From contig NZ_BMVB01000020.1 of the NCBI RefSeq assembly GCF_014650495.1, forward strand, positions 1 to 64,000: a DNA stretch of 64,000 nt, in the 5' to 3' direction. Source of the stretch: Streptomyces cinnamoneus. GTDB lineage: Bacteria; Actinomycetota; Actinomycetes; Streptomycetales; Streptomycetaceae. Under the pieces are notes generated by a model, which made no database searches, was not told the origin of the DNA, and saw only the letters and a list, made by a program, of their open reading frames with translations. Shown here in pieces: positions 24,008 through 32,821 of this stretch; within the stretch, counting starts at the first letter, position 1; each line of letters starts with the position of its first letter. The position numbers and the translations under genes were made by a program.

Positions 24008-24316
24008 CTACGCGGTCGTCGGGAGGAGACGACCGGGCGCCCGGGGCCGTCGGCGGCCCTGCGCATCGGGGTCGCGCTGGGCGAGGAACGCCGTGCGCAG
24101 CTCCCGGTCCCGTATCGCGGTGCGTATGCGGGTCGGCGTCAGAGGGCCGGCCGTACGCGCGGCGGCGACCGCGCACAGCAGCAGGGCGGCCGTGGCCGCG
24201 ACGGCGGCGGTCGCGGCGAAGGCGACGGCGCTCAGCAAGCTGTTCTGCGCGAGCAGCAGTTCGCAGAGCAGGAGAAGGAGCACGCTCATGTACGTACGGA
24301 CGATGTGCCGCATCAT
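24008..24316 (-). CDS. Small membrane protein, DUF6412-like
   Basis: A 102-residue protein with two hydrophobic stretches (about residues 11-28 and 30-52). A conserved-looking tail reads 'TRIRTAIRDRELRTAFL' and 'RDPDAQGRRRPRAPG', which I associate with DUF6412 proteins encoded beside accessory YidC genes. Two ATGs in tandem (24316 and 24313) follow GGGGAGG; the second has better spacing. It lies 147 bp upstream of the YidC paralogue and is likely co-transcribed. The function is unknown. Confidence 0.7.
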   Translation of the reverse strand: MMRHIVRTYMSVLLLLLCELLLAQNSLLSAVAFAATAAVAATAALLLCAVAAARTAGPLTPTRIRTAIRDRELRTAFLAQRDPDAQGRRRPRAPGRLLPTTA

Positions 24317-24367
24317 GCCCCTCCCCTCTGCCCGTTAAATCTGTCCGTTCAATCGTTCGTACCGATG

Positions 24368-25894
24368 TTAGACCGAACCACTGACAGCGGTCTTCCCCGG
24401 GGCCGCCTCCGGCCCGGGATCCGCCGCCAGGACCTCGTCGTCCGGCCGCGCGTCGACCGGCTGCGGGCCCCACCACGACACGGCCAGCGCCACGGCGACG
24501 TTCACCGCCAGTGCCAGTGCGCCCGCGTTCACCCCCCACACCGGGTCGTGGTCGGTGAACACCAGCCCGCAGACCAGCGCACCGCCTGCCGCCAGGCCGC
24601 TCAGCGCACCCCACAGGGTCAGCCTCCGCCACGCCAGGCCCAGCAGGATCATGGGGACGAGCTGCGCCATGCCCTCGTACGAAATGAGCGAGAGCCGCAC
24701 GAGCGTGTTCGGTTCGGTGTACGTCAGCACCAGCGCCAGCGCGCCGGAGACCACCACGACGACCTGCGCCGCCGGCTTCTGCCGGTCCGGCCGCCCGGCC
24801 AGCGCCGGCACGGCCCCCAGGACGCTCTTGCCCCACATCGTTCCGATGACCAGCATGAACACCGCCATCGGCACGATCGACGACAGCGCCGCCGCCACCC
24901 CGATCACGCCGACCGCCCAGGCCGGCAACGAATCGACGACCAGCTTGAAGAGGGCCAGGTTGGACCCGGCCCCGGTCAGCCCCGGCACCACGAAGGCCGC
25001 CGCCAGGCCGAGCAGCATCGGCACGAACAGCAGCACGTTGTAGAAGGGCAGCAGCATCGCGTTGCGCCGCAGCGCATCCGCGTTGCGGGCGCTCAGGTAG
25101 CCCGCCACGGTCGTCGGGAAGATGACGACCGTCAGGGAGTTGAGGAAGCTGGTGGTGACGAACCAGCCGGCGCCGAGGCCGCTGCCGCCGTGCCCGGTGA
25201 AGGTCAGCCAGTCCGGTTTCTCGGCCACGAGACGGTCCAGGAAGGGCCCGTAGCCGTCGAAGTAGTGCACGGGGACGTAGAGGGCGAGGAAGCCGAGCGT
25301 GGCGATGACCAGCACGTCCTTCAGCACCGACACCCATGCGCTGCCGCGCAGGCCGCTCACCACGACGAAGCCCGTGGTCACCGCGAAGGCGATGAAGTAG
25401 GCCCAGTTCAGGCTGATCGCCCCGTAGGAGATGGTCGAGACGACCACGCCCATTCCGGTGATCTGGAGTTGGATGTAGGGCAGGAGGCAGACCGTCGCCA
25501 GGACCGCGACCAGGGTGCCGAGCCAGGGCCTGTCGTAGCGGTGCGCCACCATGTCCGTGATGTTCACGAGTCCGTGGCGGCGGGCGTACGCCCACAGCAT
25601 CGGGCCGACGACGTAGCCGATGGCGTAGCCGCAGGACAGGTACGCGATGACGTACAGGACCGGGGCGCCGTGGTTGTAGCCCCAGCCCGCGGCGCCGAGG
25701 TAGCTGAAGCTGGTGTAGCCCTCGCCGGCCATCAGGACCCAGATGAAGACCGTGCCGAGGCTGCGGCCGCCCACGGACCACTCGGCGAGCCCGCCGGTGC
25801 GGCCGTGGCCGCGGACGGCCAGGAGGCCGAGCACGACGGTCAGCACCATGAAGCCGCCGAAGACGGCCGTCGCGACGGTGGCGTTCGTGCTCAC
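24368..25894 (-). CDS. Sodium:solute symporter (SSS family)
   Basis: A 508-residue transporter with about 13 membrane helices. SSS features are 'YTSFSYLGAAGWGYNHG', 'ARRHGLVNITDMVAHRY' and 'VVVSGLRGSAWVSVLKD', with a later 'ALSSIVPMAVFMLVIG' sodium-site helix. It is in the branch paired with DUF3311 proteins, which resembles pantothenate, proline or monocarboxylate carriers. The GTG at 25894 overlaps the DUF3311 stop (GTGA), so the pair is translated together. The substrate cannot be assigned from sequence alone. Confidence 0.88.
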   Translation of the reverse strand: MSTNATVATAVFGGFMVLTVVLGLLAVRGHGRTGGLAEWSVGGRSLGTVFIWVLMAGEGYTSFSYLGAAGWGYNHGAPVLYVIAYLSCGYAIGYVVGPMLWAYARRHGLVNITDMVAHRYDRPWLGTLVAVLATVCLLPYIQLQITGMGVVVSTISYGAISLNWAYFIAFAVTTGFVVVSGLRGSAWVSVLKDVLVIATLGFLALYVPVHYFDGYGPFLDRLVAEKPDWLTFTGHGGSGLGAGWFVTTSFLNSLTVVIFPTTVAGYLSARNADALRRNAMLLPFYNVLLFVPMLLGLAAAFVVPGLTGAGSNLALFKLVVDSLPAWAVGVIGVAAALSSIVPMAVFMLVIGTMWGKSVLGAVPALAGRPDRQKPAAQVVVVVSGALALVLTYTEPNTLVRLSLISYEGMAQLVPMILLGLAWRRLTLWGALSGLAAGGALVCGLVFTDHDPVWGVNAGALALAVNVAVALAVSWWGPQPVDARPDDEVLAADPGPEAAPGKTAVSGSV

Positions 25895-26091
25895 GCGCGG
25901 CCCCGCTTGCGGTCGCCCCGCCAGGCGAGGAAGACGGCGGCCGGTGTCAGCAGCGTCGCCAGCAGGAGCCAGAAGAAGAGGAAGGGGAGGCCGAGGACCG
26001 TGGGGTGCACCCGGTCCGCCAGCGGCAGGGCGGCCAGGTAGAGCCCGTACGGGGCCAGGAGCCACAACAGGTTGGGACGTTTCTTCAGCAC
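25891..26091 (-). CDS. DUF3311 small membrane subunit of the symporter
   Basis: A 66-residue protein with two membrane helices ('LLAPYGLYLAALPL' and 'LFFWLLLATLLTPAAVFLAW') and a basic end. DUF3311 proteins are encoded directly before SSS transporters and are thought to be accessory subunits. GTG 26091 behind AGGG is preferred; a TTG at 26112 is the alternative. The stop overlaps the symporter start. Confidence 0.8.
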   Translation of the reverse strand: MLKKRPNLLWLLAPYGLYLAALPLADRVHPTVLGLPFLFFWLLLATLLTPAAVFLAWRGDRKRGRA

Positions 26092-26169
26092 AGCGTCGAC
26101 CCTAGGCCGCAAGGGTGGCGTCCGCCCTCACCCGTGCGCCCCGGCCCCCTCACGCCCCCTCACGTCCCC

Positions 26170-27516
26170 TCACGCCCCCAGCAGCCCCGACGCCGTGTAG
26201 ATCAGCAGCCCCGCCAGCGCGCCCACCACCGTGCCGTTGATGCGGATGAACTGCAGGTCCCTGCCGATGTGCGCCTCGATCTTGCGCGAGGTCTGCTCCG
26301 CGTCCCAGCTCGCCACCGTGTCCGTGATCAGGGACGTGATCTCGTCGCGGTAGGTCGTCACGACGTACACGGCCGCGTCCTCCAGCCAGCCGTCCACCTT
26401 CGCCCGCAGCCGCTCGTCGGCCGTCATCCGGGCGCCCAGCGAGAGGATCGAGGTACGGGTGCGCAGCCGCAGCTCGCTGCGCTCGTCCTCCGCCGCGGCC
26501 ACGATCATCGCGCGGACCGAGGACCACGCCGAGGCGATGATGTCCTGCACCTCGCCGCGGCCGAGGACCTCGGCCTTCAGCCGTTCGACGCGCGCCCGCG
26601 TGTCCTCGTCGGTCTGCAGGTCGTGCGCGAAGTCGGCGAGGAAACGGTCGACCGCCGCGCGCGCCGGGTGCTCGGGCATGTCGCGCATCTCGGTGGCGAA
26701 GCGCAGCAGCTCCTTGTAGACGCGCTCGCCGACCTTGCGGTCCACGAAGCGCGGCGTCCAGCCCGGTGCACCGCCCGCGACGGCGGCCATGACGGAGTCG
26801 CTGTGCAGCACGAGCCAGTCGTGGGCGCGTACGCACACCAGGTCGACGACCTTGCGGTGGCCGCCGTCGGCGACGACCTTCTCCAGCATCGCGCCGATGC
26901 CGGGCGCGACCTCGGCGGCGTCGGCGCGGCGCGTGATGGCCTCGCCCACGACGGCCTGCACGTCGGAGTCGCGCAGGACGCGCAGCGCGCCGCGCAGGGC
27001 GGTGGCCAGCTCGGCGGTCACCCGGTCGGCGTGGGCCGGCTGGGCGAGCCAGGCGGCGAGCCGGGAGCCGATGCCGACGGCCCGGAGCCGGACGCGCACC
27101 ACGTCCCCGGAGAGGAAGTTCTCGCCGACGAAGTCGCCGAGGCTCTGCCCGAGCTGGTCCTTCTTGGTCGGGATGATGGCCGTGTGCGGGATGGGCAGGC
27201 CCATCGGGCGCCGGAAGAGCGCGGTGACGGCGAACCAGTCGGCGAGGGCGCCCACCATGCCCGCCTCGGCGGCGGCCGCCACGTAGCCGGCCCAGCCGCC
27301 GGCACCGGCGGTCCGTGCCCAGGTGGCGAGTGCGTAGACGGCGGCGACGGCGAGCAGCAGTCCGGTCGCGGTGGCCTTCATCCGGCGCACTCCGCGGCGC
27401 TTGTCCTCGTCCGCCGCGCTGTAGGTGAATCCGCCGGGCCGGGCGGGCATCACCCCCTCGGCGGTGCCCGGACCGCCAGCAGCGGCAGGCGGCTCCTGTC
27501 CATGGGAGCGTTTCAT
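26170..27516 (-). CDS. DUF445 family membrane protein
   Basis: A 448-residue protein. Residues about 50-90 hold an N-terminal membrane segment and the DUF445 signature 'AGMVGALADWFAVTALFRRPMG', followed by 'IPHTAIIPTKKDQLG'. A long helical region continues to a C-terminal membrane helix ('VVGALAGLLIYTASGLLG'). Members such as YjiN and YheB are anchored at both ends with an elongated coiled middle; their role is uncertain. The ATG at 27516 is chosen, and two GTG codons lie just upstream. It stands alone and is divergent from the SGNH hydrolase. Confidence 0.85.
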   Translation of the reverse strand: MKRSHGQEPPAAAGGPGTAEGVMPARPGGFTYSAADEDKRRGVRRMKATATGLLLAVAAVYALATWARTAGAGGWAGYVAAAAEAGMVGALADWFAVTALFRRPMGLPIPHTAIIPTKKDQLGQSLGDFVGENFLSGDVVRVRLRAVGIGSRLAAWLAQPAHADRVTAELATALRGALRVLRDSDVQAVVGEAITRRADAAEVAPGIGAMLEKVVADGGHRKVVDLVCVRAHDWLVLHSDSVMAAVAGGAPGWTPRFVDRKVGERVYKELLRFATEMRDMPEHPARAAVDRFLADFAHDLQTDEDTRARVERLKAEVLGRGEVQDIIASAWSSVRAMIVAAAEDERSELRLRTRTSILSLGARMTADERLRAKVDGWLEDAAVYVVTTYRDEITSLITDTVASWDAEQTSRKIEAHIGRDLQFIRINGTVVGALAGLLIYTASGLLGA

Positions 27517-27713
27517 CCACACCACCACCCGTTCCGGCTGTCCTCACGTGCATTGTCCCTACCCGACCGACTCGGGGAACGCCCGAAGAGTTCCCCGCGT
27601 CTGACAAGTCGCCCATGACATGTCACGAGCACGTGCTGCGAGGCTCCTGCCCCCGCAGCCGTCCGGTCACCCCGGAGCGTCACGCTCCGCCATCCCTCAG
27701 GAGACATCCGCCG

Positions 27714-29039
27714 ATGAAGAGGCCCTCCCTGCCGCGCGCGGCGTTCGCCGTGCTCGCCGCGCTGGCGGCCGTGGTGACGGCCGTGGCGGTGGTCATGAGC
27801 AACGGGACGGGCGGCCGGGGCGGCGGGAGCACCGCCGGGCCGCACGAGCTGCCGCGCTCGGCCGCCCCGGCGGCGTCCGGCAGCTGGGCGGGCGCCTGGT
27901 CCACGTCGCCGGCCGCGGCCGAGCCGAACAGCGGGCGCGGTTTCGCGGGCCGGTCCCTCCGCAACGTCGTGCACACCACCCTCGCCGGCAGCAGGGCCCG
28001 CATCACGCTCTCCAACCTCTTCGGCGACCGGCCGCTCACCATCGGCCACGCCTCGCTCGCCGTCGCCGCCGCGGGCGGCCCGGCCGCCGTGCCCGGCAGC
28101 ATGCGGGTGCTGCTGTTCGGCGGGCGCCCCATGGTGACGATCCCGGCCGGCCGGACGGCGGTCAGCGATCCGGTCCACCTGGCCGTCGGGTACGGCGCGG
28201 ACCTGCTGGTCACCACCTACTCCCCCACGCCCTCCGGCCCGGTGACCTACCACCCGCACGCCCGCCAGGTCTCCTACCTCGCCCAGGGCGACCGCACCGA
28301 GGACACCGGCGGCGCCCCGTACACCGCGCGCACCCCCTACTGGCGTTACGTGAGCGCCGTCGACGTGTGGAGCAGCGACGCCCAGGGCGCGGTCGTGGTG
28401 CTGGGCGACTCCATCACCGACGGCGTCTCCTCGACCGTGGGCGCCAACCGCCGCTGGACCGACTTCCTGGCCCGCCGCCTGCGCACCGAGCCCGGCGCGC
28501 CCCGCTACGGCGTGCTGAACCAGGGCATCAGCGGCAACCGCGTCCTGCTCGGCGGGGTGGGCGCCTCTCCCCGCAACAACCCCAGCGGTCTGGAGCGCTT
28601 CGACCGCGACGTGCTCTCCCGCACGGGCGTGCGGGCCGTCGTCGTCGAGCTCGGCGTCAACGACATCATGCGCCGCCCCCGGCAGACCGACCCTGCACGG
28701 ATCACGGCGGGGTTGCGCGAGCTGGTGGCGCGGGCGCACGCGCGCGGGCTGCGGGTGATCGGGGCGACGCTGGCGCCCTTCGGCGGGCGCGTGGGCCTCG
28801 GGCCGGAGCAGGAGCGCGTGCGGCAGGGCGTCAACGCCCGGATACGCGCCGGGGACGTCTTCGACGGCGTCGTGGACTTCGACGTGGCGCTGCGCGACCC
28901 GGCCGCCCCGCAGCGGCTCCTGCCGGCGTACGACTGCGGCGACCACCTCCACCCCAGCGACGCCGGCTTCCGGGCGATGGCGCAGGCCCTCGACCTCGGC
29001 CTGCTCAAGGGCGACCGGCCGGCGGCGCAGCAGCTCTGA
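27714..29039 (+). CDS. Secreted SGNH/GDSL hydrolase
   Basis: A 441-residue exported esterase-like protein. A signal anchor is at residues about 8-28, and a beta-rich N-terminal domain reaches about residue 215. The SGNH core follows: block I 'VLGDSITDG' (S233), block II 'GISGNR', block III 'GVNDIM' and block V 'DHLHPSD' (D410, H413). The AGGAGA ribosome site sits 8 bases before the ATG at 27714. Such enzymes deacylate lipids or polysaccharides; this long form with an N-terminal jelly-roll is common in Streptomyces secretomes. Confidence 0.9.
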   Translation: MKRPSLPRAAFAVLAALAAVVTAVAVVMSNGTGGRGGGSTAGPHELPRSAAPAASGSWAGAWSTSPAAAEPNSGRGFAGRSLRNVVHTTLAGSRARITLSNLFGDRPLTIGHASLAVAAAGGPAAVPGSMRVLLFGGRPMVTIPAGRTAVSDPVHLAVGYGADLLVTTYSPTPSGPVTYHPHARQVSYLAQGDRTEDTGGAPYTARTPYWRYVSAVDVWSSDAQGAVVVLGDSITDGVSSTVGANRRWTDFLARRLRTEPGAPRYGVLNQGISGNRVLLGGVGASPRNNPSGLERFDRDVLSRTGVRAVVVELGVNDIMRRPRQTDPARITAGLRELVARAHARGLRVIGATLAPFGGRVGLGPEQERVRQGVNARIRAGDVFDGVVDFDVALRDPAAPQRLLPAYDCGDHLHPSDAGFRAMAQALDLGLLKGDRPAAQQL

Positions 29040-29095
29040 GCCACCCACCACCGGCCCCCCCTGCCCACCGCCGTCCGCCGCTGCCCGTCGCGCGC

Positions 29096-29827
29096 TCAGC
29101 GCAGCTCTTTGCCGCCGCCTGCGTCGGTGCCGTCGGTCCCGTTGCCCCCGTAGTCGCGGCCGCCCCGGCGCTCCTCGCGGTCGAGCCTGCGCTGCTCGCG
29201 CCGCTCCTCCCGCAGCCGCTTGCGCTCGGCCCGGGTCACCTTGCGGGTCACGCCGACGCCGCCCCAGAACGCGAAGCCGGTCACGTGCACGGTGGGCGAG
29301 CCGGGGGTGCCGGGGCCGGTGGCCTTGTCGTCGAAGCCGCCCATGATGCCGACGCCGCCGACCTGCACGTCCAGTTCCGGCGGAACGGTGACCTGCATCC
29401 CGCCCATGACGGCGATGCAGCGCACGACGACCTCGCGGTCCTCGAAGCGCGCCTCGCGCAGGTCGATCTCCCCGCCGCCCCAGAAGACGAAGGCCGTGAA
29501 CACGCGGGGCACCGTCCACCCGCCGCGCCGCTGGAAGCCGCCCATGATGCCGACGGCACCCTTGGACGTGGGCCGGCCGCCGATCCGTCCCGCCCACTCG
29601 TCGCCGCCGGCCGCGACCGGCGCGGAGGCCGCCGCTCCCGACGGCACCGGCAGGTCCCGGACGAGCGGCTCCAGTTCGGCGTGCGTACGGGCCTTGTACG
29701 CGGCTTCCAGGCGCTCCTCGAACTCCTCCATGTCCAGCCGGCCCTCGGCGACCGCCTCGCGCAGCGCCTCGGCGACCCGCTCGCGCTCCGCGTCGGAGGC
29801 CCGCATCTCAGGAAGTTCGCTCGTCAT
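29096..29827 (-). CDS. DUF1707 (SHOCT-like) membrane-stress protein
   Basis: A 243-residue protein. Residues about 8-58 are the DUF1707 motif 'MRASDAERERVAEALREA' and 'EGRLDMEEFEERLEAAY'. A LiaF/DUF2154-like repeat follows, with three 'GIMGGF'-type turns ('AVGIMGGFQ', 'AVMGGMQV', 'VGIMGGFDD') and 'FVFWGGGEIDLREA'. The C-terminus is a strongly charged Arg/Glu helix ('ERKRLREERREQRRLD'). LiaF-like proteins modulate envelope-stress signalling, but no histidine kinase adjoins this gene. There are no clear membrane helices. Confidence 0.82.
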   Translation of the reverse strand: MTSELPEMRASDAERERVAEALREAVAEGRLDMEEFEERLEAAYKARTHAELEPLVRDLPVPSGAAASAPVAAGGDEWAGRIGGRPTSKGAVGIMGGFQRRGGWTVPRVFTAFVFWGGGEIDLREARFEDREVVVRCIAVMGGMQVTVPPELDVQVGGVGIMGGFDDKATGPGTPGSPTVHVTGFAFWGGVGVTRKVTRAERKRLREERREQRRLDREERRGGRDYGGNGTDGTDAGGGKELR

Positions 29828-29880
29828 GCCGGACAGCCTAGAGCGCCCCGGCCACCAGGCCCACGGCCCGCCCCCCGCCG

Positions 29881-30873
29881 CTACAACGCCTTCCGGTCCG
29901 CGTACATCTTCGCGATGACCTCCTCGATGTCCGGCTCGCGCACGGACAGGTCGACCAGCGGATGGCGGGCGGCCACGGCCGCCACGATGGGGGCCGCGCT
30001 CTGCGTGGCGGCGAACGCCAGCCACTGGCGGGGCCCTTCGACCTTCACGGGGCGCGCGCCGGGCACGTCCGTGATGGGCGGGAGCTCACGCTCCAGGTCG
30101 ATGACGAGCACGCGCTCGCTCCCGCCCACCGCGTGCAGCCCGTCCAGCCCGCCGTCGTAGACGAGCCGCCCGTGGTCGATGACCATCACGCGCTTGCACA
30201 GCTGCTCGATGTCGGTCAGGTCGTGCGTGGTGAGCAGGACCGTCGTCCCCCGCTCGGCGTTGACGTCCCGCAGGAACTCCCGCACCTTCGCCTTGCTGAC
30301 GACGTCCAGGCCGATCGTCGGCTCGTCGAGGTAGAGCACCTCGGGATCGTGCAGCAGGGCCGCCGCGATGTCCCCGCGCATGCGCTGCCCCAGCGACAGC
30401 TGCCGCACGGGCACGTCCAGCAGGTCGCCGAGGTCGAGCAGCTCGACGCAGCGTTCGAGGTTGGCGCGGTAACGGGCGTCCGGGATGCGGTACATGCGGC
30501 GCACCAGCCCGTAGGAGTCGCGCAGCGGCAGGTCCCACCACAGGGTGGTGCGCTGGCCGAAGACCACGCCGATGCGGCGTGCCAGCCGCGTGCGGTCGCG
30601 GGCCGGGTCGATGCCCGCGACCCGCAGCCGGCCACCGCTGGGCACCAGGATCCCGGTCAGCATCTTGATGGTCGTCGACTTGCCCGCGCCGTTGGGCCCG
30701 ATGTAGCCGACCATCTCGCCGCGGGGGACACGGAAGCTGATGCCGTCCACCGCTCGTACCCGATGCCGTTCGCGGCGCAGGAACCCCGCCTTGCGGCGCA
30801 CGTCGAAGACCTTCTCGACGCCGTCCAGCTCGATGAAGCCGTCCACCGTGCCCTGCCCCTCTCCGTCCGCCAC
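29881..30873 (-). CDS. ABC transporter ATP-binding protein (COG4586 type)
   Basis: A 330-residue ATPase. It has Walker A 'GYIGPNGAGKST', a Q-loop region 'VVFGQRTTLWWDL', signature 'RQLSLGQRM', Walker B 'EVLYLDEPT' and the switch His 'LLTTHDLTD'. A C-terminal domain of about 80 residues extends beyond the core, typical of exporters paired with DUF990-like permeases. GTG 30873 follows GGGGAG and lies 5 bp after the upstream permease stop. With the two permease genes it forms a three-gene operon for an exporter of unknown substrate. Confidence 0.9.
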   Translation of the reverse strand: MADGEGQGTVDGFIELDGVEKVFDVRRKAGFLRRERHRVRAVDGISFRVPRGEMVGYIGPNGAGKSTTIKMLTGILVPSGGRLRVAGIDPARDRTRLARRIGVVFGQRTTLWWDLPLRDSYGLVRRMYRIPDARYRANLERCVELLDLGDLLDVPVRQLSLGQRMRGDIAAALLHDPEVLYLDEPTIGLDVVSKAKVREFLRDVNAERGTTVLLTTHDLTDIEQLCKRVMVIDHGRLVYDGGLDGLHAVGGSERVLVIDLERELPPITDVPGARPVKVEGPRQWLAFAATQSAAPIVAAVAARHPLVDLSVREPDIEEVIAKMYADRKAL

Positions 30874-30878
30874 GGCCG

Positions 30879-31715
30879 TCAACTCCCCGTGCTCCGGTAG
30901 CCCCGCAGCCCCGCCCGCCACGCCGCGCCGGCCAGCGCGCAGCACACCAGCGCCACGAGCGGCGAGGCGAAGTCCACCCAGCCCGGCAGCCCCAGCGGAT
31001 CGTCCCGGCCGAGGATCCGCAGCGCGGGCAGCCAGTTGACGAAGGCCAGCGGCACGACGAACGTGACGCCCCGCACGAGCTCCGTGGCGAACACCGTCGG
31101 GGGGTACTGCAGCATGGTCGTGCCGCCGTAGGTGAAGGCGTTCTGCACCTCGGAGGCGTCCTGGGCCCGGAACTGGAACGCCGCGCCCGCCACGAACACC
31201 GCACCGAAGATCACCGCTCCGCTGATCAGCATCAGGGGCAGGAGCAGCAGCGTCACCGGCGTCCAGTGCACGTCCAGCCGGTACAGCGTCCAGGCCAGCA
31301 GCAGCACGCCCTGGCTGACGCGGCCCAGCCGGCGCAGCGCGAAGCGGTCGGCCGCGACCTGCGCGAGGACGGGCACGGGCCGCACGAGCAGGGTGTCCAT
31401 CGTGCCGTCGCGCACGCGGCGGCCGACGCGGTCCATGGTGCCGAGCGCGAGGTCCGCCAGGCCGAAGGAGGTGCTCGTGGTGCCGTAGAGCAGGGCGACT
31501 TCGGGCAGGGTGAAGCCACCGAGGGTGTCGGTGTGCGTGAACATGATGGCGATGCCGACGAAGTCCAGCGCGGTCGCGGCGAAGTTGCCGAGGGCCATCA
31601 TGACGAAGGACGTGCGGTAGGCCATCGTCGACCGCACCCACATTCCGACGATCAGGCCATAGGCGTGCACGCCCTCGCCCGCACGACGGAGCACACCGGC
31701 CGGGGCGTCAGCCAC
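30879..31715 (-). CDS. ABC-2 type permease (DUF990-like), subunit 2
   Basis: A 278-residue membrane protein with six predicted helices. It has an early 'MAYRTSFVMMALGNF', 'DGTMDTLLVRPVPVL', and 'FTYGGTTMLQYPPTVF' near the end, matching the COG3694 permease group. GTG 31715 overlaps the end of the upstream permease gene by 8 bp, so the pair is translationally coupled and probably forms a heterodimer. Confidence 0.87.
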   Translation of the reverse strand: MADAPAGVLRRAGEGVHAYGLIVGMWVRSTMAYRTSFVMMALGNFAATALDFVGIAIMFTHTDTLGGFTLPEVALLYGTTSTSFGLADLALGTMDRVGRRVRDGTMDTLLVRPVPVLAQVAADRFALRRLGRVSQGVLLLAWTLYRLDVHWTPVTLLLLPLMLISGAVIFGAVFVAGAAFQFRAQDASEVQNAFTYGGTTMLQYPPTVFATELVRGVTFVVPLAFVNWLPALRILGRDDPLGLPGWVDFASPLVALVCCALAGAAWRAGLRGYRSTGS

Positions 31716-32520
31716 CCTGGACCACCACCTTCCGTGTGGCCACCGCCTGCACCGACCGCCCGGCCGCCAGCAGCAGCACCGCCCACATCGTCTGGAACCC
31801 CAGCGCCGCCGCCACGCCCCCCGCGCCGCCGTGGCGGCCCAGCAGCACGTCCGCGGGGACCTGCAGCATCGCCGCCCACGGCAGCATCCGCACGATCTCG
31901 CCGAAGGCCCCCGGGAAGACGGCGAGCGGCAGCAGCGTCCCCGAGAAGAAGATGGACAGCAGGCCGTTCAGCGTGTTGACGCCCGAGCCGTCCAGCAGCC
32001 AGAAGGCGCACAGCGCCACCAGATAGCGCAGCCCGAAGCCCACGACGACGCCCAGCAGCACCGACAGCAGGAACACCAGCCACGTCAACGGGTCGCGCGG
32101 CAGCGCCAGTTCGAAGCACAGGGCGCCCACCAGCAGCGGCACCACCCCCCGGCCCAGCAGCTGGAACACGGCCCGGCCCAGGTCGTTCGCCAGCCACCAC
32201 AGCTGCAGGTCGGCCGGCCGGTAGAGGTCAACGGCGATGTCCCCGGAGCGGATCCGCTCCTGCAGCTCCTCCTGGAACCCCCCGCCGATCAGGCACGCCG
32301 CTCCCAGCAGCGCCTGGGTGACCCACACGAACGTCAGCGCCTGCGCCTGGTCGTAGCCGCCCAGATGGGGACGTTCGTTCCACAGGGCAATGAAGGTGTA
32401 CGCGACGATGAAGCCGAACACCGTATTGGTGAAGAGGCCCGCCGCGGTGGCCATCCGGTAGGTCGCGTACCGCCGGAAGCCGCTCACCGCGACAGCCGCG
32501 TACAGCCGCACCAGCCCCAC
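31708..32520 (-). CDS. ABC-2 type permease (DUF990-like), subunit 1
   Basis: A 270-residue membrane protein with six predicted helices. Landmarks are 'FRRYATYRMATAAGLF', 'RIRSGDIAVDLYRP' and 'LLSIFFSGTLLPLAVFP', matching the COG4587 permease group. The GTG at 32520 opens the operon. It is paired with the permease at 30879-31715 and the ATPase at 29881-30873. Confidence 0.87.
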   Translation of the reverse strand: MGLVRLYAAVAVSGFRRYATYRMATAAGLFTNTVFGFIVAYTFIALWNERPHLGGYDQAQALTFVWVTQALLGAACLIGGGFQEELQERIRSGDIAVDLYRPADLQLWWLANDLGRAVFQLLGRGVVPLLVGALCFELALPRDPLTWLVFLLSVLLGVVVGFGLRYLVALCAFWLLDGSGVNTLNGLLSIFFSGTLLPLAVFPGAFGEIVRMLPWAAMLQVPADVLLGRHGGAGGVAAALGFQTMWAVLLLAAGRSVQAVATRKVVVQGG

Positions 32521-32821
32521 CCCCCGTCCCGTTGAACCGCTTTGACCACCGCCCGCGCACCGCCGTCCCCACCGGGCCCCGAAGCGCAGGGGAGCCTAGC
32601 CGCACGCCTCGGCCGGGAACCACGGATTTTCACCCCTTGGAGTGGTCCGCCTGGCCCGAACGGTCCTTACGGAGCTGTTCAAAGGTGCGCTACGCCCTTC
32701 TGCCGGAACGCATGATGCGACAGTGTCTTCCGGGGTCACGACGCAGGTCGGAACCGCCCGACACGACACCGCTCCGCCGCGGCCGCACAACCCCGGCGGC
32801 GGCCGAGGAGTCCCAGGAGAC
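32521..32821. other. Divergent intergenic region, no gene seen
   Basis: About 300 bases between the exporter operon and the penicillin-binding protein gene. Only the AGGAGA ribosome site at 32814-32819 is clear. Promoters for both directions must lie here but none is distinct by eye. Confidence 0.4.

Noticed and set aside
22083..25781. A 1,232-codon open frame on the minus strand spanning three genes
   Set aside because: Only its last 285 codons match a family (FAH). The rest runs out of frame through the YidC, DUF6412 and symporter genes and has Arg/Gly-rich nonsense typical of shadow frames.
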